Origin: Polynucleobacter sp. Adler-ghost
GTDB taxonomy: Bacteria; Pseudomonadota; Gammaproteobacteria; Burkholderiales; Burkholderiaceae
Direction of reading: 5' to 3'
DNA length: 64,000 nt
Assembly (NCBI RefSeq): GCF_018688495.1
Contig: NZ_CP061320.1
Span: forward strand, 220,586-284,585
Both the position numbers and the translations under genes were made by a program. How positions within the stretch are numbered: the first letter of the stretch is position 1; each line of letters begins with the position of its first letter. The notes under the pieces were generated by a model. That model had not been told where the DNA came from. It searched no databases and saw only the letters and a program-made list of their open reading frames with translations. Positions 45,775 through 54,023 of the stretch are shown one piece after another.

Positions 45775-46088
45775 AAGCTCAGTACTTTAGCTGAATTAAA
45801 AACCCGTTTTCACAAAGACATCCTGTGGATAACTCTGTGCAAAACTTTTAAAGTAGTGCGTTGTAAGTCCTTGATTGATGGTGGAATCATCCTGTTTTTG
45901 GAAAATTTACTTACAATAGGGCAGAATAATTTATTATATAAATCAATTAGATAGAGAATATCTGTTGGATTTATGAGACGCTTTGGGTCAGTAATTACTT
46001 ACTTATCTAGCTGAGGCCAAGTCCTAATAGGCTTCTGTGGATATTTATTGACTGAAAGCCCTTATGCTTGTGTAGAAAAAGAGAAAAA
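45775..46088. other. Intergenic region between divergent exbB and xseA, with a DnaA-box-like 9-mer
   Basis: No gene is supported in these 314 bases. A perfect TTATCCACA on the minus strand (TGTGGATAA, 45824-45832) matches the DnaA-box consensus, but it is single. There is no cluster, and no AT-rich unwinding region of an origin is evident. AAAAAGAGAAAAA just before the xseA ATG is a purine-rich but weak ribosome-binding site. Confidence 0.5.
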
Positions 46089-47303
46089 ATGTCGGAAATA
46101 TCAAGGGAAATCCTCAGTGTTGGCGATCTCAACCGCGCCATTGCAAGCTCTTTGGAGGAGCGCTTCGATACCGTTTGGGTGAGCGGTGAGATTTCCAATT
46201 TCAAGGCCTATGACAGTGGCCATTGGTACTTTTCCCTCAAAGATGAGGAGGGGCAGATCCGTTGTGTAATGTTCCGGGGCCGTAATGGACAAGTCGGATT
46301 TATGCCCCAATCGGGGGATTTGGTAGAAGTTGCTGCCAATCTGGGGTTTTATGTTCCGCGTGGGGACATTCAGCTGACGGTGCAAAGTATGCGCCGGGCT
46401 GGCATGGGCGGTCTTTATGAAGCCTTTTTAAAGCTCAAAGCCAAGCTCGCCAAAGAAGGCTTATTTGATCTTGAGAATAAGCGTTCTATTCCAACTCATC
46501 CGAGAGCAATTGGTATTGTTACCTCTCCGCAGGCTGCAGCTCTAAAGGATGTTTTAAGTACGCTTGCCAGAAGAGCGCCGCATATACCGATTGTGATTTA
46601 CCCAACATTGGTCCAAGGACCAGATGCACCAGCTGGAATTATTTCTGCACTCAAGGCTGCTGAAAAAGAAAATGCAGTCGATGTGCTTTTGCTGGTGCGA
46701 GGCGGTGGGAGTATTGAAGACCTATGGGCATTTAATGACGAGAAACTAGCTTATGCGATTGCACAGTCTTCCATCCCAATCGTGAGTGGTGTTGGTCATG
46801 AAACTGACGTCACGATCGCCGACTTTGTTGCTGACTTGCGAGCACCAACTCCTACGGGCGCAGCAGAATTGGCAGCGCCACGACGCGATCAAATGTTGCA
46901 AGAGCTAGACGCCATCATGCAAGCATTGTTGCAAAGAGTAAATCAACGAGTAGAGCGCGAAGCGCAAACCTTAGATCAATTGGCCTTACGTTTGAGTCAC
47001 GCCTTGCCCAACCCTGATCGCATGCGTGAGCAAATTAGTGGTTGGCAAAAACGATTGAATCAAGCATGGTCAGTCAGGTTTGAGAATTGGAAACGTGATC
47101 AAGGCCACTTCCAGTCTCAATTAGAAATGCTTAACCCGCAAAGAACTCTAGAGCGTGGTTACGCGGTGATATTAAGCACGAAAGAGCAAGCAATGCATGC
47201 AGTACGCAATCCAAGTGAGCTCAATACCGAGAATGCGTTTCAGGTACGCTTAGCTGAAGGCCAAGTAGAGGTTGAATTTGCAAAGCTTGGGCCGCTGAAG
47301 TAA
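46089..47303 (+). CDS. xseA: Exodeoxyribonuclease VII large subunit
   Basis: 404 residues from ATG 46089 (an in-frame TTG at 46068 is not favoured). An OB-fold opens with ILSVGDLNRAIASSLEERFD and VWVSGEISNFKAYDSGHWYF. The catalytic block has RAIGIVTSPQAAALKDVLST, LLLVRGGGSIEDLWAFNDE, and SGVGHETDVTIADFVADLRAPTPT (shown in parts; GHETD and RAPTP are the signature). With XseB it degrades single-stranded DNA. xseB is not adjacent. It converges on murB with two bases between. Confidence 0.96.
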   Translation: MSEISREILSVGDLNRAIASSLEERFDTVWVSGEISNFKAYDSGHWYFSLKDEEGQIRCVMFRGRNGQVGFMPQSGDLVEVAANLGFYVPRGDIQLTVQSMRRAGMGGLYEAFLKLKAKLAKEGLFDLENKRSIPTHPRAIGIVTSPQAAALKDVLSTLARRAPHIPIVIYPTLVQGPDAPAGIISALKAAEKENAVDVLLLVRGGGSIEDLWAFNDEKLAYAIAQSSIPIVSGVGHETDVTIADFVADLRAPTPTGAAELAAPRRDQMLQELDAIMQALLQRVNQRVEREAQTLDQLALRLSHALPNPDRMREQISGWQKRLNQAWSVRFENWKRDQGHFQSQLEMLNPQRTLERGYAVILSTKEQAMHAVRNPSELNTENAFQVRLAEGQVEVEFAKLGPLK

Positions 47304-47305
47304 AG

Positions 47306-48346
47306 CTACAGAATATTTGGTTCAATCTCGAGTTGTACGCCGAATTTACTCAACACCTCTTCCTGAATATTTTTTGCCAAACCTAGAATATCCGTTGATG
47401 TCCCGCCGCCATGATTGACCAGGACTAGCGCCTGTTTTTCATAAACGCCAACATGGCCCATGCGCTTGCCCTTAAAGCCACATTGATCAATTAGCCATCC
47501 AGCTGCCAACTTTCGTGTTCCGATGGCATCCGGGTAAGACACGAGATTCGGAAATTCTTTAATTAATTGCTCAAACTGTTGGTTACCAACAATCGGATTC
47601 TGAAAGAAGCTTCCGGCATTACCAATTACTGCAGGGTCTGGCAATTTCTTAGATCGGATAGTGCATACCGCATCAAAAATTTGCTTTGCACTTGGGTTGA
47701 AGTTTGACCCTGCAAATTGCTTTGCAAGATCTGCATACTGCAATCGTGCCTGCCAAGTCTTAGGGATTTTAAAAACAACCTTTGTCACGATAAATCGATT
47801 GGGATTTTGCTTGAAGTAGCTATCGCGATAGGCAAACTGGCAGGCCTCTTGCGGGAGAGTGACAAAGGCATGGGCCGCAGAATCAAATGCCTCGATGCTG
47901 TCGATGTATTCCCCAACTTCAACGCCGTATGCCCCAATATTCTGAATGGGCGCGGCGCCAACAGTGCCTGGTATCAGTGCGAGGTTCTCAAATCCCGAGA
48001 TATTTTTCTCTAGTGTCCAAGCGACTAATTCATGCCAATTAACACCGGCGCCTACTGAGAGCCAGGAGTTATTGTCATCTGCTTTAATAAGCTCTTGACC
48101 CAAAATATTGATGAGTAGCGTTGCACCAGGCAAGGATTCTGGAAGAATCACATTGCTTCCGCCGCCCAATACACGCCAGGCAAGTTTTTTATCCCCAAGC
48201 TCTTTCATGAGGGCTGGCAACTGATCAGCGGATGTGATCTCGTACGCCAGCTCCGCCTTGGAATCTAGGCCAAAGCTATTCCGGTGCCTGAGTTCTAGAT
48301 TGAGGGTCAATTTTGCTAGTTTGGGCGCATTTTTCGCGGAGTTCAT
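47306..48346 (-). CDS. murB: UDP-N-acetylenolpyruvoylglucosamine reductase
   Basis: 346 residues, E. coli-type MurB. FAD-binding elements WRVLGGGSNVILPE, LALIPGTVGAAPIQNIGAYG (about 126-145), and FAYRDSYFKQNP. The C-terminal substrate domain has GNAGSFFQNP (catalytic Ser), AAGWLIDQCGFKGKRMGHVG, and NHGGGTSTDIL. MurB reduces the enolpyruvyl group to give UDP-MurNAc, a peptidoglycan precursor. It diverges from yajQ with an upstream spacer of 117 bases. Confidence 0.96.
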   Translation of the reverse strand: MNSAKNAPKLAKLTLNLELRHRNSFGLDSKAELAYEITSADQLPALMKELGDKKLAWRVLGGGSNVILPESLPGATLLINILGQELIKADDNNSWLSVGAGVNWHELVAWTLEKNISGFENLALIPGTVGAAPIQNIGAYGVEVGEYIDSIEAFDSAAHAFVTLPQEACQFAYRDSYFKQNPNRFIVTKVVFKIPKTWQARLQYADLAKQFAGSNFNPSAKQIFDAVCTIRSKKLPDPAVIGNAGSFFQNPIVGNQQFEQLIKEFPNLVSYPDAIGTRKLAAGWLIDQCGFKGKRMGHVGVYEKQALVLVNHGGGTSTDILGLAKNIQEEVLSKFGVQLEIEPNIL

Positions 48347-48463
48347 GCCACAATCTTATTCGTGTTCGAGTTTCTGTTCGTAATTTATGAGAAAACTTGA
48401 AAAGTAACAATGCAATCATTGAATTTGCAGAATTCATTACCCAGATTATTTAAGGAGTTTGAG

Positions 48464-48949
48464 ATGCCCTCATTTGACGTAGTGTGTGAGCCTGACATGA
48501 TTGAGTTGAAAAACGCAATCGAGCAATCCAACAAAGAAATTACTAATCGTTTTGACTTCAAAGGCTCCGATAGCCGAGTTGAGCAAAAGGATGAGACTTT
48601 GATCTTGTTTGGTGATGACGACTTTAAATTGGGTCAAGTCCGCGATGTCCTTTATAGCAAGATGGCTAAACGCAATGTCGATGTGCGCTACCTTAAAGAC
48701 GACAAAAAAGAGACTATTGGTAACGATAAGCGCAAGCAAACCATGAAGATCCAAAAAGGCATTACTTCAGAGTTGGCTAAAAAAGTAGTGCGCATTATCA
48801 AAGACAGCAAGATCAAAGTGCAGGCCAGTATTCAGGGCGATGCTGTACGCGTAACAGGTACAAAGCGCGATGATTTGCAAGAAACCATGGCTATGCTCAA
48901 GAAAGAAGTCAGCGAGGCTCCATTAGGCTTTAATAACTTCCGTGACTAA
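48464..48949 (+). CDS. yajQ: YajQ family cyclic-di-GMP-binding / nucleotide-binding protein
   Basis: 161 residues from ATG 48464, with AAGGAG well placed upstream. The earlier in-frame codon at 48410 lacks this. Starts [20 protein letters not shown] and has [31 protein letters not shown] ([20 protein letters not shown]), and [20 protein letters not shown]. Some YajQ members bind cyclic di-GMP and act with transcription factors; others bind nucleotides. xerD starts eight bases before its stop, so the two are likely co-translated. Confidence 0.94.
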   Translation: MPSFDVVCEPDMIELKNAIEQSNKEITNRFDFKGSDSRVEQKDETLILFGDDDFKLGQVRDVLYSKMAKRNVDVRYLKDDKKETIGNDKRKQTMKIQKGITSELAKKVVRIIKDSKIKVQASIQGDAVRVTGTKRDDLQETMAMLKKEVSEAPLGFNNFRD

Positions 48950-49868
48950 TGTAGTTGTGCCGGCAATCCACCCAGCTAGTCAAGAAGCCATTGAGCGTTT
49001 TTGTGACGCTTGTTGGCTGGAGGATGGCTTGGCACAAAACAGTTTGTCCGCCTATCGTCGAGACCTATTGCTCTTGGCTCAGTGGCTTCAAAAAGATTCT
49101 GGCGCCGATCTCTATGGCGTCACTGAAAAAGATCTTACTGCATATATTTCACATCGCCGAGCTGATAAAGCAACCACTGCTAATCGTCGGCTCACGGTAT
49201 TCAAACGTTTTTATCGCCATGCCCTGCGCATGAACTTAGTGAAAAGTGACCCCTGTATTGGTTTGCGTGCCGCAAAGCAAGCATTGCGTTTCCCTAAGAC
49301 TTTGAGCGAAGACCAGGTTACTGCCTTGCTGAATGCCCCTGATGTTGAGACATCATTAGGATTGCGTGATCGTACTATGTTGGAGTTGATGTATGCCAGC
49401 GGCTTACGGGTCTCCGAGATAGTGTCATTAAAGACGGTTGCCTTGGGATTAAATGAGGGTGTTATTCGGGTGGTCAATGGCAAGGGTGGTAAAGAGCGAC
49501 TAGTGCCATTTGGTGGTGAAGCAGGACAGTGGTTGCGTCGCTATTTGGCTGATGCCAGAACGCCCTTGCTGGAAGGTAAGACTTCGGATGAAGTCTTTGT
49601 GGGTCGCCACACTGGAACAGGCCTAACCCGTCAAGCTCTCTGGGCATTAATAAAGCGCTATGCGACGATCGCCAATATTCCTGTCGCTTTATCTCCGCAT
49701 ACCTTGCGTCATGCTTTTGCTACCCATTTACTTAATCATGGGGCTGATTTAAGAGTTGTACAGCTTCTCTTGGGCCATGCTGATATCTCGACTACTCAGA
49801 TCTATACCCACGTCGCAAGGGAGCGCCTAAAGTCGATTCATCAGCAACATCATCCCAGGGGTGCATAA
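48942..49868 (+). CDS. xerD: Site-specific tyrosine recombinase XerD
   Basis: 308 residues starting with GTG 48942, overlapping yajQ. An N-terminal SAM-like DNA-binding domain has [20 protein letters not shown] and [19 protein letters not shown]. The catalytic domain has all core residues: Arg in [12 protein letters not shown], Lys in [15 protein letters not shown], His-x-x-Arg in [15 protein letters not shown], His in [16 protein letters not shown], and the nucleophile Tyr in [11 protein letters not shown]. XerD with XerC resolves chromosome dimers at dif. No phage integrase features are seen around it, so it is the core enzyme. No dif site was identified. Confidence 0.92.
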   Translation: MTNVVVPAIHPASQEAIERFCDACWLEDGLAQNSLSAYRRDLLLLAQWLQKDSGADLYGVTEKDLTAYISHRRADKATTANRRLTVFKRFYRHALRMNLVKSDPCIGLRAAKQALRFPKTLSEDQVTALLNAPDVETSLGLRDRTMLELMYASGLRVSEIVSLKTVALGLNEGVIRVVNGKGGKERLVPFGGEAGQWLRRYLADARTPLLEGKTSDEVFVGRHTGTGLTRQALWALIKRYATIANIPVALSPHTLRHAFATHLLNHGADLRVVQLLLGHADISTTQIYTHVARERLKSIHQQHHPRGA

Positions 49869-49922
49869 AGTATGTCGATCCAAGCAATCATCAACAATGC
49901 AATAAGTGTTTAAGATATCCCT

Positions 49923-50558
49923 ATGAATTTAACTTTAGATCTATTGCTGATTCCGATTGCTTACCTGATTGGTTCCATCTCTTTTGCGGTGGTGGTGAGC
50001 AAGTGCATGCGCTTGCCCGATCCCCATTCTTATGGATCCGGTAATCCAGGGGCAACTAATGTTCTGAGAACTGGTAATAAGTTGGCAGCTGTTCTTACAT
50101 TAATTGGAGACGCCTTAAAGGGCTATCTTGCAGTCATGTTGCCCCGAATTTTGTTGGGTGATGAATCTTTGACATCAACACTCAATTCTTGGTTGTTATG
50201 TGGCGTTGTAGTTGCCGTGTTCTTGGGCCACCTATTTCCAATCTTCCATGGTTTCAAAGGCGGCAAAGGTGTGGCTACTGCTTGTGGCATTTTGTTTGGC
50301 ATTAATTGGATTTTGGGTTTAGCTACCCTGGGTACCTGGATCATCGTAGCGGTGTTCATGCGCTACTCCTCCTTGGCTGCTTTAGCGGCTGCGGTCTTTG
50401 GCCCAATCTATTTTGTATTTTTGTTCGGCTTTCAGCCGATGGGCATTGCGCTGCTGGTAGTTTGTCTTCTGCTGATTTGGCGTCATCGCAGCAATATTCA
50501 TAATCTCATGAATGGCAAAGAGAGTCGTATTGGCTCCAAGAAGAAAGGGCAGTCATGA
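49923..50558 (+). CDS. plsY: Glycerol-3-phosphate acyltransferase PlsY
   Basis: 211 residues, about five membrane helices. Conserved PlsY motifs: [38 protein letters not shown] (about 32-51), and [15 protein letters not shown] (about 105-119). It transfers acyl from acyl-phosphate to glycerol-3-phosphate at the membrane, the first step of phospholipid synthesis. Its last bases overlap the following MAPEG gene (ATGA-type), so the two are coupled. Confidence 0.96.
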   Translation: MNLTLDLLLIPIAYLIGSISFAVVVSKCMRLPDPHSYGSGNPGATNVLRTGNKLAAVLTLIGDALKGYLAVMLPRILLGDESLTSTLNSWLLCGVVVAVFLGHLFPIFHGFKGGKGVATACGILFGINWILGLATLGTWIIVAVFMRYSSLAALAAAVFGPIYFVFLFGFQPMGIALLVVCLLLIWRHRSNIHNLMNGKESRIGSKKKGQS

Positions 50559-50926
50559 CTATTGCTTATTGGTGTGTGCTGTTCATGGGATTGTTTCCCT
50601 ATGTAGCAACAGGAATTGCTAAAAAAGGTTTTGAGGATTATGACAATGGTATGCCTAGGCAATGGCTAACCAAGCAGACAGGATTTCGGGCGCGAGCCAA
50701 TGCTGCCCAAGCCAACCTTTTTGAATCTCTCCCATTCTTTTTTGCGGCAGTTGTTATTGCATCCATAGCTCATGCGCCACAAAATAGAGTGGATCTGCTG
50801 GCAATCGGATTTGTTGGAGCACGCATTACTTATTTGATTTGCTATGTAGCGGACTGGCCAACTACACGATCTATTGTGTGGCTTGCGGGCTTAGCTTGCG
50901 TAGTAGCACTCTTCTTCCAGATTTAA
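50555..50926 (+). CDS. MAPEG family membrane protein
   Basis: 123 residues with four hydrophobic segments. [20 protein letters not shown] (about 34-53) and [19 protein letters not shown] (about 55-73) match the MAPEG pattern of Arg, then Asn-Phe/Glu-Ser residues that bind glutathione or lipids. [19 protein letters not shown] near the C terminus also fits. Bacterial members have no fixed activity. It is coupled to plsY by a four-base overlap. Confidence 0.88.
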   Translation: MTIAYWCVLFMGLFPYVATGIAKKGFEDYDNGMPRQWLTKQTGFRARANAAQANLFESLPFFFAAVVIASIAHAPQNRVDLLAIGFVGARITYLICYVADWPTTRSIVWLAGLACVVALFFQI

Positions 50927-50972
50927 AAGAACAAAAAATAATTCACTAAATTCATCGAGGTAATAAACAGAT

Positions 50973-51752
50973 ATGCGTACTAAAAAAATTCCTGCAAAGA
51001 CGGTTGCTAAGGCCTCTGCCAAGAAGGCCTCAACCGTTAAGCCTGCCAAGAAAGTGTCCGCCCAAAAGAATGACGTTGGCACTCCATTGTCTGTGGTGAT
51101 TCGTCGCCGCATTGAGGCGCAAAAGGCACGCTTCCATGCAAATGACAATATCTCTAAATTCATTCAACCTGGTGAGCTGGAGGGCTTAGTGGATGAAGTG
51201 GCTGAAAAGATGCTGGCAGTTTTAGAAAGCTTGGTCATAGATACTCAGAGTGATCACAATACCAAAAATACTAGTCAGCGTGTGGCTAAGATGTTTGTTA
51301 AGGAAGTATTTAATGGTCGTTATGTTGAACAACCAACCTTAACGAAATTTCCTAACGTCAGCCGTTTAAATGAGTTGATGATTATTGGGCCCATCACTGT
51401 TCGTAGCGCTTGCTCTCATCATCTTTGTCCAATTATGGGTCGTATTTGGATTGGAGTGCTGCCAAATAAAGAATCTGCTTTGATTGGTTTATCAAAGTAC
51501 TCACGCCTAACGGAGTGGGTCATGTGCCGTCCGCAGATTCAAGAAGAGGCGGTAGTCGAATTAGCGGATATGCTCGAGAAAAAAATTAAGCCAATTGGAG
51601 TTGCGATCGTCATGGATGCAGATCATTTCTGTATGCAGTGGCGGGGAGTTAAAGATTGCGACTCGAAGATGGTGAACAGCGTGATGCGTGGCGCCTTTCT
51701 CAAGGATTCTAATTTGCGCAGAGAGTTTTTGTCCCTGCTTGATAAAAGGTAG
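50973..51752 (+). CDS. folE: GTP cyclohydrolase I
   Basis: 259 residues. A Lys/Ala/Val-rich N-terminal tail (about 1-35) precedes the enzyme. Zinc ligands are in RSACSHHLCPIMGRIWIGVL (Cys-x-His-His, about 145) and DHFCMQWRGVKDCDSKMVNS (Cys near 216). IGLSKYSRLTEWVMCRPQIQE is the family block. It converts GTP to dihydroneopterin triphosphate, starting folate (or queuosine) synthesis. The start has GAGGTAATAA upstream. It follows the MAPEG gene by 46 bases. Confidence 0.93.
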   Translation: MRTKKIPAKTVAKASAKKASTVKPAKKVSAQKNDVGTPLSVVIRRRIEAQKARFHANDNISKFIQPGELEGLVDEVAEKMLAVLESLVIDTQSDHNTKNTSQRVAKMFVKEVFNGRYVEQPTLTKFPNVSRLNELMIIGPITVRSACSHHLCPIMGRIWIGVLPNKESALIGLSKYSRLTEWVMCRPQIQEEAVVELADMLEKKIKPIGVAIVMDADHFCMQWRGVKDCDSKMVNSVMRGAFLKDSNLRREFLSLLDKR

Positions 51753-51767
51753 ATAAAAAGCTAGCGC

Positions 51768-52001
51768 ATGACAGCATATATATTCGGTCGGCATCTGATG
51801 GAGCTCGCCTTTGCTTTACTGGTGGGATCTATTCTGATGGGGTGCTCTTTGTATCCCGACATCAATACCGACCCAGCTAAAAACAATAAAGTCACTTTTC
51901 GTCAAGACGCTCTTGATTGTGCGCAATCCTATCCAGACTCAGGATCAGGTGTTCACGTAAAACAGCGTATTGCCTGCATGAATCTCAAGGGCTGGCATTA
52001 G
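51768..52001 (+). CDS. Small putative lipoprotein, unknown function
   Basis: 77 residues. The N terminus has a hydrophobic stretch MELAFALLVGSI ending in LMGC: a lipobox with Cys26. The mature part has Asn/Asp-rich SLYPDINTDPAKNN and two further cysteines (DALDCAQSY, RIACMNL) that could pair. Signal peptidase II would place it in the envelope. An alternative start is ATG 51798. I do not recognise the family. It lies 15 bases after folE and is probably in the same transcript. Confidence 0.7.
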   Translation: MTAYIFGRHLMELAFALLVGSILMGCSLYPDINTDPAKNNKVTFRQDALDCAQSYPDSGSGVHVKQRIACMNLKGWH

Positions 52002-52021
52002 AAATTCGCGGCAAATTCAAT

Positions 52022-52038
52022 TTGAGAACTATTCTCAA
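52022..52038. promoter_or_regulatory. Fur-box-like palindrome upstream of the HiPIP gene
   Basis: TTGAGAA-CTA-TTCTCAA is a perfect 7-base inverted repeat with a three-base spacer, 112 bases before the HiPIP ATG. Its half-sites resemble Fur boxes (GAGAA/TTCTC arms around an A/T centre). An iron-dependent repressor controlling an Fe-S protein is reasonable but unproved. No other dyad this clean was seen in the spacer. Confidence 0.55.
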
Positions 52039-52149
52039 CTAAATAGCCATATAAATCAGCCACTTAAACTACCTATAGTTGGCTAATTCAATCTGCACTA
52101 TGATCCTTTCAGATGCAATCTTTGTTCTATTTCACCCTCTGGAGAACGT

Positions 52150-52458
52150 ATGAAAAATAGTCGTCGCCAATTTATGATTTTGTCCGCTGCTGGTGCTTGT
52201 ACATTGGCTTTGAACGGTAAAGTTCAAGCTCAAGTTATGGTTGCTGAAACTGATCCACAAGCTGCAGCTTTGGGCTATAAAGCAAATGCTACTACTGTAG
52301 ATAAAGCTAAGTATGCTAAGTACGCTGCAGGTCAGCAATGTGACAACTGTGCTTTGTATCAAGGTAAGGCTGGCTCTCCTGCTGGTGGTTGCTCACTATT
52401 TGCCGGCAAGCAAGTTGCTGGTAAAGGTTGGTGCTCCGCTTACGCTAAGAAAGCTTAA
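52150..52458 (+). CDS. High-potential iron-sulfur protein (HiPIP) with Tat signal
   Basis: 102 residues. A twin-arginine signal NSRRQFMILSAAGACTLAL (Arg5-Arg6) ends near VQA at 27, so the holoprotein is exported folded to the periplasm. Four cysteines at 64, 67, 81 and 95 (C-x2-C-x13-C-x13-C) bind the [4Fe-4S] cluster. ATTVDKAKYAKYAAGQQC and SLFAGKQVAGKGWCSAY complete the family pattern. HiPIPs carry electrons between cytochromes or to terminal oxidases. CTGGAGAA upstream is a good ribosome-binding site. It is probably a monocistronic gene ending at the inverted repeat 52483-52536. Confidence 0.95.
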   Translation: MKNSRRQFMILSAAGACTLALNGKVQAQVMVAETDPQAAALGYKANATTVDKAKYAKYAAGQQCDNCALYQGKAGSPAGGCSLFAGKQVAGKGWCSAYAKKA

Positions 52459-52482
52459 TTACTTATTTAGGCTGTATTCATC

Positions 52483-52536
52483 AAATAGACTACAACTCCC
52501 CGGGGTTTTAGATAACCATTGTGCTGTAGTCTATTT
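52483..52536. terminator. Perfect 12-bp inverted repeat, candidate terminator for HiPIP
   Basis: AAATAGACTACA (52483-52494) and TGTAGTCTATTT (52525-52536) are exact complements around a 30-base loop containing CCCCGGGG and GGTT/AACC. It lies between the convergent HiPIP and sugar-dehydrogenase-like genes, 24 bases after the HiPIP stop. The loop is longer than in a standard rho-independent terminator, and the T-run is mixed, so its function is a guess. Confidence 0.5.
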
Positions 52537-52556
52537 GTAACAATTTATTTTTGGCA

Positions 52557-53786
52557 TTACTGAGCAAACTCAGGAATATCGCTAAAGACGATTTTAAACA
52601 TGGGACCTTCATCAGAGGTCACATACAGATCATGGGTAGCTTGGTTTAAGAAGAACTCCCTCAGCCTAGTTCCAACCCCAATCTTTTCGATCGATAGCAC
52701 TTTTTGGCTTGTAGGCTCTATTAACGTCACAAATATAGATTTTCCACGTAGTGAGCTCACAAGCACGCAAGTTAGTGGCTTGTATCTTGAGGCAATATTC
52801 TCCGGGCACTGAATAATATTACTGGCGGCAACAGAGGGTACAAAAGAAAATAAGGGCGGCTCGAATCGAGAAAGATTACCGCTAGCCTTATAGGCACTAC
52901 CATTATATTTTGAACCTAGTGTATACAGAGGCCAGCCATAATTTTTTCCCTGCTTGATTAAATTAATTTCATCACCACCTTTGGGGCCTTGCTCAACCTC
53001 ATATATATGATCATCCAAATTAATTAAGCCTTGAGGGTTTCTGTGGCCCAATGAATAAATTTTAAATTGTGTAATAGCTTGATCTTTTGTATTGAAAAGT
53101 TGCGCGTCAGAAAATTCTAAAATTTTCCCATATGGCGATTTTAAGTTTTGTGCAAGATCGGCTATTTGATTTGTATCAGTTGTCGGGGTGCCGATAGCAA
53201 GCAAGAGTTGATCATGTAATTGCGTCTGCCCGCCCCCTATTGCATTAAAGTCTACATTAGCCTTGTCTGGCAAACAAGGCGCCTTAAACACTTCTTTTTG
53301 TGTGCTTAAATTAATTAAAGATACATACAAACAGTTAGCATCTTTTGTATTTTGGAAGGCAAATAGCCCAAATAAACCATACTTATATTGGAAAAACTTT
53401 TTTAATCCCCCATTGTGACTCAAGGTCGCGTTGGTATCAGCATCTTTAAGATGTACTGAGTATTTAATCAGTATTTCTTGAGCCTTTGATTGCTCTAAAA
53501 CTTGTATACCATCTGCATCAGTATAAAATATTCCAGCAGTTTTTTGATATAAGTCATTTTGATATGGCAAGAGATCTAGGATAAAGTCATTACCATATAG
53601 TTTTAACGGCTTTGTGCCATTGGAAAAATTTGATTTCCACGCATCCACATTTTCAGTCGAAAAAAATTTTTTTATTGGAAAAATTTTTTTGTCTTTAGCT
53701 AAATATCCCAGCCAAAATATAAATATGGAAATTAGAACAATTACGATATATTTTAATGATTTTTTAATCACAGCTGAAGGGTGCAT
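52557..53786 (-). CDS. Membrane-anchored PQQ glucose/sorbosone dehydrogenase-like beta-propeller protein
   Basis: About 409 residues from ATG 53786 (a TTG at 53828 would add 14). One N-terminal membrane helix (about 9-27, YIVIVLISIFIFWLGYLA) faces a periplasmic propeller. Family motifs occur late: IYSLGHRNPQGLINLDDHIY and EQGPKGGDEINLIKQGKNYG, then WPLYTLGSKY. These match the soluble PQQ-sugar-dehydrogenase family (sGDH/YliI). Mid-domain residues are more diverged than in YliI, so activity is uncertain. The gene is AT-rich compared with neighbours and marks the start of a second glycan region. Confidence 0.74.
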   Translation of the reverse strand: MHPSAVIKKSLKYIVIVLISIFIFWLGYLAKDKKIFPIKKFFSTENVDAWKSNFSNGTKPLKLYGNDFILDLLPYQNDLYQKTAGIFYTDADGIQVLEQSKAQEILIKYSVHLKDADTNATLSHNGGLKKFFQYKYGLFGLFAFQNTKDANCLYVSLINLSTQKEVFKAPCLPDKANVDFNAIGGGQTQLHDQLLLAIGTPTTDTNQIADLAQNLKSPYGKILEFSDAQLFNTKDQAITQFKIYSLGHRNPQGLINLDDHIYEVEQGPKGGDEINLIKQGKNYGWPLYTLGSKYNGSAYKASGNLSRFEPPLFSFVPSVAASNIIQCPENIASRYKPLTCVLVSSLRGKSIFVTLIEPTSQKVLSIEKIGVGTRLREFFLNQATHDLYVTSDEGPMFKIVFSDIPEFAQ

Positions 53787-54023
53787 AGCATGAGTTTTTA
53801 ATTTGAATATAGCACTAAAGCTTATCAACTATTAAGTGAAAATGATAGCTTAGATTTCTTTATTATTTTTGAAGGCAAATAATAATATTTATAAAATTTA
53901 TTCTTCAGATATAACTTTAATTTTAGAGCTATTTTATAGACTTACCTCAGTCTAGTCAGATAAAGAATTCATTATTTTTTGTTAATAAAACAATTACAAT
54001 AAAATAGCACAATTCAATATTTT

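Noticed and set aside
48942..49868. XerD considered as a phage or integron integrase
   Set aside because: It sits in a housekeeping order after yajQ, has the core XerD motifs and normal length, and no attachment-site repeats or mobile genes surround it.
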